Part shown: one piece after another, positions 13,565-22,218 of the stretch
Numbering within the stretch: the first letter of the stretch is position 1
Layout: every line of letters begins with the position of its first letter
Assembly: GCA_030762935.1 (NCBI GenBank)
Contig: CM060895.1
Span: 79,306,001 to 79,370,000 of the forward strand
Direction of reading: 5' to 3'
DNA length: 64,000 bases
Source of the DNA: Hymenopus coronatus
Lineage: Eukaryota > Arthropoda > Insecta > Mantodea > Hymenopodidae
Made by a program: the position numbers and the translations under genes
Notes under the pieces: generated by a model
The model's database searches: none
Seen by the model: only the letters and a program-made list of their open reading frames with translations
What the model was told of the DNA's origin: nothing

Positions 13565-16500
13565 TCCGTCGTCTCAAGGACTTGCAGGAAGGGGAGTAGG
13601 TGTGTGCAAACGTAGTCAGCTAGGTGGAAAGGAATACCAGGACGAAAATGTGTTTCCGAAACTAGTATGAGGTTCTGAACATTTTGGGCAGCAAAGCGGT
13701 GAAGCTCATCTCTGATCCCTCACACCATTGGTATTCCAAAAGACGAATTGGAAGGAGGTACGAGACCTAGTTTGTCCGTCATTCTGGGTCAATGGAGCGA
13801 GGCTGAGCAGACATTTGAGGCCCTCAAAGAGGATAATTGCCTTGCTGGTGGGATCTGTAGCCTGGAAGTACCTGGTGAAGAGATCCCGGACTTTCTCAGC
13901 TTGGTTCAGCAGCAATTGCTGAAGCCACCCCAGTAGATCCGAGAGCTCTACAGTAGGAACGGTGGAGTGTGGGGTTGAAGTTGGTAGATTGGACTGAGGA
14001 GGTAGAGCACCCACTGCTGACCACTACTCTCGGGAGGCGTGCGTCGGCGCCGGTACTGGATTGCCAACCGCGGCCATCACCCAATCAGAATGGAATTCAC
14101 GGTCCATCCTTTGCCTCTTCAGGCTGGGTTGTGGGTTTAGACTGGACCTTGTATTGTGTGAGGGGAGGAGCAGTTGTTTGGTGTTGCTCCCCTTCCAGAG
14201 ACCTTACTCGCATTTAAGGTGTTTCGTGGTGCTGGTGTTTGTGCCTGCCTAGGTGCCTCCTGGTGTGCTGGGGGCTCCTGCCTCGCCGGTAGTCTGGCTT
14301 TGGCAAGCTGATTCGTTGATGGCGCCCTCTGGCTGTCTTCCCTTCTCGAGGGGGGGGGGGAGCTGCTGGTTTTGAGGCTTATTGTGGCTGAGGGTCCGGA
14401 GGACTGGGTCTCAATGACGCGATGACTAAGCTTCACAGTGCAACCTCCATAGCAGGCGATGTGCTTTCCTCCTCAATTGGCCCGCGGCTCTTTGTTTGTA
14501 ACTGCACCTAAGGCTGTGTAGTATCCGGTGACAATGTGAACTTGAGTGGTTGAAACCCAAGCATCGATGGCACTGCGAGACCACCAGGGCTTCGGGAGGC
14601 TTCCACTGGAGATAACAGATCAAGGTTATCGATCCATCTTGGTCTCCGGAACGTTAACCCATTCCACTATTAATGGGAAGAGGTGGGGATTTTTGTGGGC
14701 TGCTGCCCAGCTGGAGCGGGTTTGGTGAGCTGCTTCACTAGTTTGGGGGTTACACCCTGTCGGACGATGTCCCCCTCGTTCTCCTTGGTGGACATGTCCA
14801 CCTGTATACCCCTTATGATACGTTTAAAGTCTCTGGTTTTATCAAGACTAAAAATAAAGCGAGGGATGTTCCTCTTAAGTTCACTCAGGAGGTACGCGTA
14901 ATCCTCCGGTGTCCTCTACTGGAAGACTAGAGGCTCTTACCGCGCACTCCTGGTAGAGGGTTGGCATGACCATTCTGAGAAAGCCTAGCCCACCCTGGAA
15001 GGAGTCCACAATGATGGGAGGAATATGGCGCTTTTTCTGTCCGCCGGCGGCGGAACTGTTGGTTCCTGCACTGGTCTGGTGTGCGGAAATTATAGGCTTC
15101 CCCTTTTTTGCCTACTATGATGTCATCGCTGGCCTCGGGAGGCTTAGCGTGACTTTCTTCGTCCTGGCCCATTATGGAGGAATGATAGGAAAAGACCGAT
15201 ATCTTAGCTGAGTATGCCGAAATGATTGTGACGACATTGTCACAATCAGAGTTATCCTGGTGAAGATAATTTATCTAAACGGATAGAAAATCGCTCTCGA
15301 GATCCTCACTTGCCTGATGTTTCGATCGAAACCAAACGGATTGAAGTTACCTTTCCTTGGCGGGACTTCCAAAGCTTTCTGCTGCTGCCGTGCCCGGAGG
15401 CCTTGGCTGAGCCGTTGGCAACACCAGTGTTGGTGCTTGGAATAGGTTCCTGCTCCTTCCATTTGTTGCCTCGCTACTGGGAGCGGGCTTCATGGTTGGG
15501 AAAAGGGAGGGTTACACAGCTAATCTAGGACACCACTAACCTACAGGCAGCAGGTGCACTTTAGCGCGCCGAAACAGAGGGCAGGACACCGGACACAGCT
15601 ACCTTACGTGGCTGTACCTTGTTCGGGTGCCCACTGTCTGTACTTTCGATTGTCTGGAAGTACGCTGCTGATTTGCGGATTACATCTGAAGCTACCATAT
15701 GGACCTCCTCCTGAAGTGGTGGCCGACCAATCAGAGTCTAGAAGTTCTTTTGTGGATGATGAAGACCAGAGTCTTTTTCGGCATTCGATCCCAAGCGACC
15801 GCATGTGGACAAACCGGCGCTGGAATGGGTTTTCTCCGGGTACTCCGGTTTCCCCCGCCATCGCATTCCACCGGTGCTCCATCATCATTCATGTATCATC
15901 AGTGTCACCGCATGCGGTTCCATTAGTAGTTAAAGCGGGCGTTAAACACAATAAAAAAGAAAAAAAAATCTTCTTGGCTGGTATGTGGATGTATAGACCT
16001 CTGCTGTAATGGCGCTAATAAGCACCTTGGATGACCGACTACCACTTATTGGTGCTAGAGAGCACCAAAAGATCCTGTGATGTGAAGCTGTGAAACACAC
16101 GTCTTCACTCGAGCGCTCAGACCAGAGCAATTGGCAGGCTGAGGGCTGCCCGAGGTGTGATAGACGTGTCCCTGTTCTCGGAGAGAACTTAACCACGTTC
16201 TGACAGGATTGTGGGTTTTTGCAGGATGGCGGGTGAGTGTTGGGGTTGCGGAGTGACGGGAGGAGGCAAGTGTTGCCCCTCGATAGTTGCCTATTATGGT
16301 GCAACGGCCCTTGTGCACCGCTGTTGTGTGTTTATCAAAATGTTTGTTTTGAGATTTTAATTTTGAATCCAAGCAACTCTTGAAGGATTGTAAGGAGCTT
16401 AGCCGTAGCAGCTGTTGGAGCTGCTCCTTCGTTACCGGGGATGCCCGCAAGCCATGAGGGGGAAGCCGGTATCGCCTGAAGTGGCGGTTTCTGAGATTCC

Positions 16501-18444
16501 CCAAGAGACCTAACGAGGGCGCTCCGATGGAATGGTAACCCTTCGTTGAATTTTGTTGCCCGACGCCTAATCTTGTCCTCCAGGTATGGTAGACCAGAGG
16601 CTTCGTGCAGGAGTCTCGTTGGAAAGCCACGAGGCATAGAATAGGTAGTCCGAAAACATCTATTCTTACCCGCTGAAGCAACAGCAGACTGGAGTATGCC
16701 GCCATGCCCCATATCTCACAGGCGTAGTTTGGCAAGGGGACTATGAGAGCCCTCAAAAGACGCAACTGAAGGGGAACCGGCATCGTGGACTTCAGCATCC
16801 GGTACAAGCAGGCCGTAGCCCCGTGACCCCGACACCTCAGTTCCCTGATGTGCTCCCCAAAAGTGACGCCCCTGTCAAGCTTCACCTCCAAGTAGGTGAT
16901 GGTGTTCGTCCATTATATCCTTCGGTTGAGGTACGTGAATGTAGGGAAGTTTGCGGGAATGCGGCGCTTGGTGGCTTTTCTCCGGATTGATGGAAGCTCA
17001 CCACAGAATGTTATTTATACTTGCATCTTTTACGTTCTACTCTCCGTTCCATGATTAGCATGGTGGCGCCATCACTCTTTATTCCTTAATATTATTTGTA
17101 CACAGTGCCTACAAGTGGCTATCTTAATACTAATTAAGTACGGCTTGTTCAGCCTTCGTCAAAAAGTTTATTTTGTGAATGTTCACAAAACCATCTTTAT
17201 CATATGTGTCTGCACCAAGAGCTTACTCAAATAGATTTTTCAAAATCGCATTGTTTTTTTGCGAAAGGTTATCCAATATCATTGCAGATATCATTATTTT
17301 CCGATGAAACAATATTCTCAAATACTGGGAAGGTAAAAAATATTATATGCATTATTGGGCATTTGAAAACCACAAATGGATGAGATGCCTTTTCAGCATC
17401 GGTGGTCGCTAAATTATTGGTGTGGAATCCTTGATAGTCTTGTCATAGGCCCTTCTTTGAAAGCACAATTATTGGATACTCATATTACCATTTTTTCAAT
17501 CATGAATTACCTCCCTTATTGGAAAACGTTTCCTTCAATGTGAGAAGAGAAATGTGGCATCAGCAGAATGGTGAACCACCACATGCAATATGCACACGTC
17601 AACTTCTAAATTTCAAATTTGGCGATAGGTGGATTGAAGGTGCTGGACCTATCATTTGCCTCTTCGTTCACCTGACTTAAAACCCTTGGACTTCGTTTTA
17701 TGGGGATATTTCAAACAGAAAGGCATGTTTAAAGCACCCACATAGAAAACGTGGAGCTTGTGGCACTATTAGTCCCTCTATATTGTTAATAGTTAAGAGA
17801 AAGCATCTACAAAAAAATCGCCAAAGGTTTAGATATTAATGGAGGCAACTGATCATTTATTAGAGTGATTTAAAATAATCACCTGAGTAATTTGTCTTAT
17901 TTGTTTAGTACTATTTTCTTCCAATTTATAGGTGCTTAAAAGAAAACGTCTTATGACAGTTCAAAATTTCATTTTAGAAAAAAAAAATTGTTTTAATAAA
18001 AATTGTGAGGAACAAGAACATACAAAAAATTAACAGGGTTTCTTTCGAAACTCTGAGGTTGAGCCAGGTGGGTCCCACATTTTCCATTATCACATTTGGG
18101 AGGCCCCTTGCGCCTATTGGATTTGGAATTCTTGGCATATGGATTTTTCTGTTAATTTAAGAGATATTCACGTGAAACCTTTATATATTATCCACTAAAA
18201 CATTTTTTAAAACTTTTAATATTTAGCAGATGTTCAACTTCAACTACATATAGTTTGTGAAGGACAATTAACATAATTTTTGTTTTTGTTCCACAGAGAA
18301 GCACAATGCCGCTCAAACTTTAATCTGCGTAAGTTTTGTGCGAATTACAAGCTGAAACTAATATCAATGAACTTTTATAGAGCAAAGTACGACGAACACG
18401 TACCCATAATTCAAGCCATACTTGATTTGAAGAAACAGTTTTGA
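2153..18444 (+). CDS. PEBP-family (phosphatidylethanolamine-binding protein / RKIP-like) gene, 3' part, three exons
   Basis: The exons 2153-2290, 7801-7876 and 18297-18444 splice in frame (intron phases 1 and 2) to give 119 complete codons plus a stop. The product carries the family hallmarks DPDAPCRKDPKY, GSGPPKGTG and CHRYIF and the C-terminal FYRAKYDEHVP. From memory of mammalian PEBP1 the alignment is ungapped, with the equivalents of Asp70, His86, His118, Tyr120 and Tyr181 all kept, so the anion/phospholipid-head-group pocket should be intact. Family members are small cytosolic or secreted proteins of about 180-200 residues that bind lipid head groups and, in RKIP, inhibit Raf. The first third (about 65-70 residues) is missing; its exon must end in phase 1. 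Odd points are at least nine cysteines, several replacing conserved residues, and introns of 5510 and 10420 bp filled with transposons. Family assignment is sure; function of this paralogue is not. Confidence 0.9.
2725..2969 (+). mobile_element. SINE S-B, complete, with 11-bp target-site duplication
   Basis: A tRNA-like head (GTGGTGGTAGCGTG A-box region; GTTCGAATC B box at 2780-2788) is followed by a conserved body with ATAAGGTTC and TCATTTCACC and an A-rich tail. It is flanked by perfect ATTACGACTAA copies at 2714-2724 and 2970-2980. Pol III-transcribed and non-autonomous, it must borrow a LINE reverse transcriptase. Confidence 0.9.
2981..3320. other. AT-rich intron DNA
   Basis: PEBP intron sequence with no recognised gene, SINE or R9 copy. 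Confidence 0.5.
3321..3900 (+). pseudogene. Possible non-LTR retrotransposon remnant
   Basis: At about 3620-3700 the + strand reads LWRKRNEGGLGLIAV then EPKSKALF. This resembles the GGLGL block downstream of the reverse transcriptase domain in many LINEs. Stops and frameshifts surround it, and no catalytic motif is visible. The assignment rests on one short motif. Confidence 0.35.
3901..4483. other. Unassigned, moderately GC-rich intron DNA
   Basis: Open frames on both strands at 4188-4670 overlap a GT repeat and match no family I know. Possibly a decayed transposon. Confidence 0.4.
4484..5192 (+). repeat. R9 copy, 5'-truncated, with an internal tandem duplication
   Basis: Starts at the (GT)n tract, then AGAAAAAAGGTCCATGTGTG, and ends AATGGAACACATCAA. 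The core segment with ATTTTCTGGGAATAGC occurs twice, near 4770 and 4930, about 160-175 bases apart: a local duplication of the middle of the element. Confidence 0.8.
4485..4535. repeat. (GT)n microsatellite inside R9
   Basis: About 25 uninterrupted GT units at the position where all R9 copies have a GT/CA tract. Confidence 0.95.
5197..5844 (+). repeat. R9 copy, 3'-truncated
   Basis: Starts GCTTTCTCTAGCACCGTATG and keeps the core near 5510. It breaks off in TTCTACTTGT, where an inverted R9 copy begins. Confidence 0.8.
6462..7340 (-). repeat. Inner R9 copy inserted in the outer one
   Basis: Begins AAAAATCTGATGTGTTTCAT and ends GTGTAGAGAAAGTAAAAA, so it is full length. It lies at the A-rich site of the outer copy just beside the microsatellite position. 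Confidence 0.75.
7120..7195. repeat. (CACACACTCA)n-type microsatellite in R9
   Basis: A CA run is followed by repeated CACACACT units. It has the same location within R9 as the GT tract at 4485. Confidence 0.9.
7471..7592 (+). repeat. R9 3'-end fragment
   Basis: Matches the last 120 bases of R9, ending TGAATGGAACACAACCGGTT. It directly follows the inverted copies, as the fragment at 1943 does. Confidence 0.65.
7801..7876 (+). CDS. PEBP exon b (HRY motif)
   Basis: A 76-base exon between tgtttgacag and gtaagt. It completes the Gly codon from exon a and reads CHRYIFLLFKQPGK, then ICCKERFTGS. HRY is the conserved pocket motif with the second ligand histidine and a tyrosine; the usual hydrophobic residue before it is replaced by Cys. 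The exon ends two bases into a Thr codon. Frame and length match the family without gaps. Confidence 0.9.
7877..8480. other. AT-rich start of PEBP intron 2
   Basis: Very AT-rich, with no recognised element or gene. Confidence 0.5.
8491..8720 (-). mobile_element. SINE S-B, inverted, first of two SINEs at one site
   Basis: The complement carries the S-B tRNA-like head (ending near 8720 at CTGGGTAGTATGG) and body. CCTAAAATGA flanks it at 8481-8490 and 8722-8731. Confidence 0.85.
8735..8976 (-). mobile_element. SINE S-A, inverted, inserted beside S-B
   Basis: The complement reads a tRNA-like head (GTGGCCGAGTGG region at 8955-8972), a body with GGTTTTCCCTGCC and GGTGCCACAAG, and the tail GGGCGTTAAACACCGCC. 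It is flanked by CCCTAAAATGAATT (8721-8734) and CCCTAGAATGAATT (8977-8990). Confidence 0.85.
8991..9839. other. Unassigned intron DNA
   Basis: AT-rich until about 9450, then GC-rich like the LINE cluster that follows. There is an A-run at about 9342-9360. The part from 9470 could be a decayed LINE 3' UTR, but no protein match is visible. Confidence 0.4.
9840..11090 (-). pseudogene. Jockey-like LINE copy A, 3' half of ORF2, decayed
   Basis: The complement encodes the post-active-site RT segment (YADDVLL-like stretch, then LFCTNKNARRAFSPIQ and SINPEKSHVILFTKC) at about 10680-10870. Downstream at 10110-10560 is the C-terminal segment that also appears in copy C at 16340-16800; the two are clearly homologous at DNA level. 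Stops and frameshifts are many and there is no intact frame. It lies antisense to PEBP in its intron. Confidence 0.75.
11780..12540 (-). pseudogene. LINE B reverse transcriptase domain
   Basis: Visible on the complement are FGFRHCHSTTQQLLRI (RT palm block), then DPEGSILSPTLFSFF and VAQFADYVLLC. The family consensus is GxPQGSxLSP and the catalytic FADD. Here the second catalytic Asp is Tyr and the Gln of PQG is Glu, so it cannot be active. LIQDWCRQCQMSL and the following lysine block are typical of the thumb-proximal part. At least one frameshift lies near 12140. Confidence 0.85.
13025..13735 (-). pseudogene. LINE B apurinic-type endonuclease (EEP) domain
   Basis: The complement starts FVFWNTNGVRDQRDELHRF, then LILVSETHFRPG (catalytic Glu kept), VIISVYHPPDRSFLP, VILAGNFNAKH and LHSHHNPVLAKVN. 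Consensus motifs are GDFNAKH and SDHNPV; both catalytic Asp positions are changed (to Asn and His). A (CA)n tract at 13519-13561 breaks the frame between the SETHF and VYHPP blocks. Confidence 0.85.
13519..13561. repeat. (CA)n microsatellite inside the LINE endonuclease
   Basis: About 21 CA units interrupt the coding sequence of LINE copy B. Unlike most CA/GT tracts here it is not in an R9 copy. Confidence 0.95.
14030..15540 (-). pseudogene. LINE B ORF1 (Gag-like) with zinc knuckle
   Basis: At about 14500-14580 on the complement the peptide CHRCLGFNHSSSHC has the C-x2-C-x4-H-x4-C pattern, followed by a second, imperfect cysteine cluster. This is the nucleic-acid-binding part of Jockey-type ORF1 proteins. 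The N-terminal part (15540-14930) is charged and low in pattern; frames shift several times. A G-run at 14350-14359 and a stretch coding for Pro/Ser/Arg lie between ORF1 and the endonuclease. Confidence 0.7.
15783..15957 (+). mobile_element. SINE S-A, 5'-truncated
   Basis: Matches S-A from the B box (TTCGATCCCAAGCG) to the tail GCGGGCGTTAAACACAATAA and A-run, lacking the tRNA-like 5' half. It lies between LINE copies B and C. Confidence 0.8.
16055..16990 (-). pseudogene. Jockey-like LINE copy C, C-terminal ORF2 and 3' UTR
   Basis: The complement reads VKLDRGVTFGEHIREL, then LRLLRALIVPLPNYACEIWG, the LINE block after the RT domain. It stays open for over 270 codons by chance frame use, though the homologous reading shifts around 16500. 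DNA from 16340 to 16800 matches 10110-10560 (copy A) closely. The upstream RT part is missing, so it is a 5'-truncated insertion, as is usual for LINEs. Confidence 0.85.
16991..17189. other. Unassigned intron DNA
   Basis: Nothing recognised between the LINE and the transposase remnant. Confidence 0.4.
17190..17830 (+). pseudogene. DDE transposase remnant (same superfamily as 46975)
   Basis: In shifting + frames: LFSDETIFSNTGK (first catalytic Asp kept), HYWAFENHKWM, LNYWCGILDSLVIGP, MWHQQNGEPPHAICTRQL (second Asp replaced by Asn; consensus QHDGAPPH), RWIEGAGPI and LRSPDLKPLDFVLWGYF (third acidic block kept). This is the insect-type DUF4817/DDE_3 transposase of the Tc1/mariner superfamily. 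At least three frameshifts or stops make it non-functional. No N-terminal helix-turn-helix part is visible upstream. Confidence 0.8.
17831..18296. other. 3' end of PEBP intron 2
   Basis: AT-rich, with no recognised element; ends in the T-rich tract and acceptor of the last exon. Confidence 0.5.
18297..18444 (+). CDS. PEBP terminal exon with stop codon
   Basis: A 148-base exon after tgttccacag. It reads EAQCRSNFNLRKFCANY, then KLKLISMNFYRAKYDEHV and PIIQAILDLKKQF, then TGA at 18442-18444. The FNLRKF and FY-AKYDE-VP segments match the C-terminal strand and helix of PEBPs (KFKVASF and CYQAEWDDYVP in mammals, from memory). A short 3' UTR with AATAAA signals follows, so this looks like the true gene end. 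Confidence 0.9.
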
Positions 18445-18478
18445 ATGTGAAGACAAAAGCATTATCTGTAATTTAGTG

Positions 18479-18504
18479 AATAAATAAATTCATGAATCAA
18501 TAAA
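18479..18504 (+). promoter_or_regulatory. Poly(A) signals of the PEBP gene
   Basis: AATAAA occurs at 18479-18484 and again at 18499-18504, 35 and 55 bases after the PEBP stop codon. This predicts a 3' UTR of under 100 bases, ending just before the next R9 repeat fragment. Confidence 0.7.
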
Positions 18505-18535
18505 TGCTATCTTTTTAAAATACATTTACCCTGTT

Positions 18536-18648
18536 CCTTTCTCCACTCTTACAGTAAGTAGAGGAAGTACTGCATTCAGTAATTCAATATCGAAATTTCA
18601 CTAGAAATACACGTTTTAGAACCCTCCGTTTACAGAAAAAAAGAAGGC
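18536..18648 (+). repeat. R9 5'-end fragment
   Basis: First 110 bases of R9 (hairpin end, then GAAATTTCACTAGAAATAC), cut in the A-run after the CAGAAAAAAAG point, where an inverted copy starts. Confidence 0.7.
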
Positions 18649-19556
18649 ATTTGACGTGTTCCATTCACATGACTTTCTCTACATTTCTGCAACAAATGAT
18701 TGTTAAAAAGCTTATGATTTTATTTACTTCTATCGTGATTTGCTTTTTTATGTAGTAAGCTTTCGTCTATCTATTTTAGGGTTTACCAGTTATGCAAAAT
18801 TCAATAAAAATCGACCAGAGTAAAGAGGTCTTTAAAGGTTATTCCCAGAAAATTCAAGATATACATTTTATTTGGCATGCAAGTATCTTAATTATACAGG
18901 CCGTTTCAAAACGAAGACAGCAGTCGATTAGCTTACTCTTGGACTTTTCTGAAACTTGATGTCGCAACTTTCAAACTCTTCTATTTAAAGTTTTGAGTGT
19001 GTTTAAAAAACACACATTTGGGATTAGGCAGCGAAGGGACAATTTGTCATACGCCACGTAAACAACCTTAGAACGTATTATACGAAACACGTAACAAACC
19101 CCACATACGTTTTCCATTACTAAGGTGACCTCCGCCGCGCCGGCGCGTCTATCAAATATCACCTACACCACGCGACTGGGATCTTCGCTACCAATCGGCA
19201 TCTCCCTTGAGAGGCTAGGCACGTGCCATTTGGTTATATACGACTGCCTAATCCTTGGTGTTTTTATGACAGTTTTTGTATGTACCGAATTTAGAGCTGA
19301 AAATTATATTCACGTATCACGTACAGTATGACCAACTTCGGTGTCGTTTTGAAACACCCTGTGTAAATTTTACTCAACTCCTTAGAGCCATGTTTGAGAA
19401 AATCAAAATTTTCGAAATGTTTTTTCCATGTAAAGGGTAGTTTGGGGTGGAGGGATTTTCTTGAAAATCTTCGTGTTGCATACTTTGAAAACACAAAACT
19501 TAAATACCAAGTATGGCATTTAACTGTCTTTTCGTTTTGAGCTATGCTGTACGCAC
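18649..19556 (-). repeat. R9 copy, inverted, interrupted by a 465-bp element
   Basis: Begins GACGTGTTCCATTCACATG. The core lies near 18815-18860, the copy is interrupted at 18897-19361, then resumes with TTAGAGCCATGTTTGAG and runs to a short CA tract at 19551. It lacks the terminal third. Confidence 0.75.
18897..19361. mobile_element. 465-bp non-autonomous DNA transposon with terminal inverted repeats
   Basis: The ends CAGGCCGTTTCAAAACGA and (complement) CAGGGTGTTTCAAAACGA are inverted repeats with two mismatches. It splits an R9 copy cleanly, which proves insertion. The flanks are TATA and TGTA, compatible with a TA target. No transposase frame lies inside. The ends suggest a Tc1/mariner-type MITE. 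Confidence 0.75.
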
Positions 19557-19587
19557 ACACATTATTAAACTATATTAATGCACATTA

Positions 19588-19588
<1 letters not shown>

Positions 19589-19635
<47 letters not shown>
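19589..19635. repeat. (TTA)n microsatellite
   Basis: About 15 TTA units in unassigned AT-rich DNA (19557-19848). Confidence 0.95.
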
Positions 19636-19637
<2 letters not shown>

Positions 19638-19843
19638 GTATAGTATTAATGTTGAGGCTTTATAATAACTGTTTATAAAATGCTGGTAATTGGCATAAGA
19701 ATGGCTATACTGAATAATAAGTAATTAGGCATTTAAAAAAAAGCATGTATATATGCGATATGTTAGTTGTATTACCTACTATTCTTAATTTAACTGTGAG
19801 ATTATTTTGTAAGTGAATTTTGTACATTTAACTATCACCGGGC

Positions 19844-19848
<5 letters not shown>

Positions 19849-19891
<43 letters not shown>

Positions 19892-20025
19892 CGTTTTTCA
19901 AAAAAAATTGGATTCAGGGGAACCCAAAACATGTATTTCCGATGAAATCACGGTATCGAATTTTTGGGTGGAATAAAGTAACTTCTCTATACACCATGTA
20001 CATAGTACGTGTAGAGAAAGTAAAA
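19849..20025 (-). repeat. R9 terminal third, inverted, starting with (CA)n
   Basis: A (CA)n tract (to about 19888), then GGACGTTTTTC, GGATTCAGGGGAACCC and the terminal hairpin ending GTGTAGAGAAAGTAAAAA. Confidence 0.8.
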
Positions 20026-20047
20026 AAGAAAAGGATATTTAGAAAAA

Positions 20048-20900
20048 AAATTGTGATGTGTTGCTTTCTCATGACTTTCTATACATCTCTGCAACAATTA
20101 TTAAAAAGCTTATGCTTTTATTTACTTCATGCTAATCGAGAAAAAATTAGCAGAAATAGTCTTAATACCTGCTTCCTTGTAAGCAGAAACAAAATATGAA
20201 AGTACCATACATTAAAGTGATAGTCAAAAGCTGTTTGCTATGTGGCAGATGTTCCTTTGTTTGTATGTATGGACAGGAGTTGACAAATTCATGTGTGTGA
20301 AAAGTAAGTTTTTCAAAGCTGAAGCCAAAAACAAAGGATATCTCAAAAACGATCAACTCCACGAAAAAAATGTATGTACGTAACAAATTGTGTGTTTTAA
20401 TGTCCTCTACATTTTTTGTGTGCCAAGTTTTCGTCAGTCTCTTACAGTTTACCAGTTAAGCAAAATTTAGCAAAATCCATCCAGAATAGAGAGGTCTTCA
20501 GAAGGTTATTCCCAGAAATTTCAAAATATTCATTTTATTTTAAAGTAAATATCTTTAAGGGGGGATATTTTAATCAAAATTGTTAGAGCCATTTTTGAGA
20601 AAATAAAACATTTTGAAAAACGTTCCATATAAAGGGTAGTTAAGGGTGGAAGGACTTTCTTGAATATCTTTGTTTCGCATCTTTGGGGGATACCAAACAT
20701 AAATACCAAGTTTGATATTCAAAGGTCTTTTCGTTTTTGAGCACTTTCACACACCCGGACATTTTTCGAAAAATGCTTTTCTTGGATTCAGGAGGTCTCA
20801 AAACATGTATTTACGGTGAAATCTCAGTATCAAATTTTTTAGTGCAATGCAATATCTTCTCTATACACTATGTACATAGCACATGTAGAGAAAGTAAAAA
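20048..20900 (-). repeat. R9 copy, full length, inverted
   Basis: Begins TTGTGATGTGTTGCTTTCTC and ends with the hairpin near 20857-20892 and GTAGAGAAAGTAAAA. The microsatellite position holds only CACACACCC. Confidence 0.85.
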
Positions 20901-21345
20901 AGTGTTTGTGTGTGCCTGAGCACAGCATATTTTAAAAGGAAATTTTGTACAAATACCAAATTAAATACTAAGTTTGGCAGGACCTTTGAAAAATATGACT
21001 TAAAAATTTAAAAAAAAAATCTCTACCCCTAACTAACCTAATATGAAAATTTTGTTGAAAGTTATGTATTTCTGAGAAATATCTGTTATTACAATATTAT
21101 ATATTAAAGGTATTCATATAAGAAATAAAATGTAATGCTGATTTATCTGAGAATAGCCTGTGAAGTCTTATTCTTTCAAATGAAAGTTTTCTTGCATAAA
21201 AGTTAAACTTAAGCGATAGACGAAATCTTGCAGCACAAAAATGCAGATAAAATACATATACCTTATTTAAAACAAATTGTTTTTGGAGCTGGCTATTTAT
21301 GAAATATCCATTATTAATGGTCCAAATTATTTTATATAAAGGAAA
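20901..21345 (+). repeat. R9 copy, diverged, 5'-truncated
   Basis: Starts at GTGTTTGTGTGTGCCTGAGC and carries a degraded core near 21140 (TCTGAGAATAGCCTGTGAAG). An older copy. Confidence 0.6.
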
Positions 21346-21365
21346 ATAATATATTTTATTTTAGC

Positions 21366-21495
21366 TTAACTAGGTTGGCCATTTCAGACACTGGATGAAA
21401 TCGGTGAAGTGATGCTAAAATTATCTCAGGAACCATGAAGCTTAAAGTAACTCGATATTCATCTTCTCAGGGTAAGGAAAAACCTGAAAAAATAT
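21366..21495 (-). mobile_element. SINE S-B fragment
   Basis: The complement of TAGGTTGGCCATTTCAGACA through CTCAGGGTAAGGAAAAAC matches the S-B 3' half. The tRNA-like head is missing. Confidence 0.75.
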
Positions 21496-21512
21496 TTAAT
21501 TTATTTATTTGT

Positions 21513-22218
21513 TTTTACTTTCTCTAGCCCATATGTACAATGTTCATAGTGGATAGAGAAGGTATTGTGTTCCACCCAAAAATTCAATGCCGAGATTTCA
21601 TGGAAATATATGTTTTGGGGTTTCGCGAGTCCAAAAAGAGCATTTTTAGAAAAAGGTGTGTAGCGTGTGTGTGTATGTGAAGCTATACTGATTTTGATTA
21701 ACATATTATGTATTAAAGATGTTTACGTGGCAAATAAAATGTATATCTTGAATTTTCTAGGAATAGTCTCTAAAGAAACCTTTACTCGATGTGAATTTTG
21801 TGGAATTTTGCATAATTATTAAACTGTAAGAGATAGACAAAAACTTAACAAAAATTTAGAGCTGCTTAAAACACCCAATTTATGTTACATGCAGTTTTTT
21901 TCTTGGAGTTGACTGTTTTTGAGAAGTTACTTGTAGTTGGTTTCAGTTATAAAATGCCTTTACTTTTCTGATATGGGAATTAGTCAACTCTTGGCCATAC
22001 AAACAAAGGAACTTCAGTCACATAGCAACCAGCTTTTAAAACATTTACTAGCATGTTAGCATAGTGTACTCCCTTGTTTCCCTTCTACTTATAAGAAAGC
22101 AAGTTATAAGACCATTTATGCTAATGTTTTCTGGATTAACAAGAAGTAAATAGAGGAATAAGCTTTTTAACAATAATATATTGCAGAGATGTAGAGAAAT
22201 AGAACACATCAGGTTTTT
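21513..22218 (+). repeat. R9 copy, nearly full length
   Basis: Starts TTTACTTTCTCTAGCCCATA and ends TAGAACACATCAGGTTTTT. An internal deletion after GTGTGTGTATGTGAAGC removes part of the middle. Confidence 0.85.

Larger units (their letters stand above)
11300..15540 (-). mobile_element. Jockey-like LINE copy B, nearly whole but inactive
   Basis: Read on the minus strand in order: ORF1 (15540 to about 14030) with a CCHC zinc knuckle; ORF2 endonuclease (13735-13030); reverse transcriptase (12540-11780); C-terminal region to about 11310. This is the standard Jockey/LOA-type order. Many frameshifts and a CA repeat inside the endonuclease show it is dead. Its C-terminal DNA is diverged from copies A and C, so it is a different subfamily. 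Confidence 0.8.

Noticed and set aside
15554..16009. Open frame of 151 codons on the + strand
   Set aside because: It overlaps the S-A SINE fragment and the edge of the antisense LINE; no protein family is evident.
16055..16891. Single intact 278-codon host gene on the minus strand
   Set aside because: The first part is LINE ORF2 C-terminus, the homologous DNA at 10110-10560 confirms a repeat, and the later part is in the wrong frame and in the 3' UTR.
19813..20199. Open frame of 128 codons on the + strand
   Set aside because: It crosses a CA repeat and the junction of two R9 pieces, so it is a chance frame.
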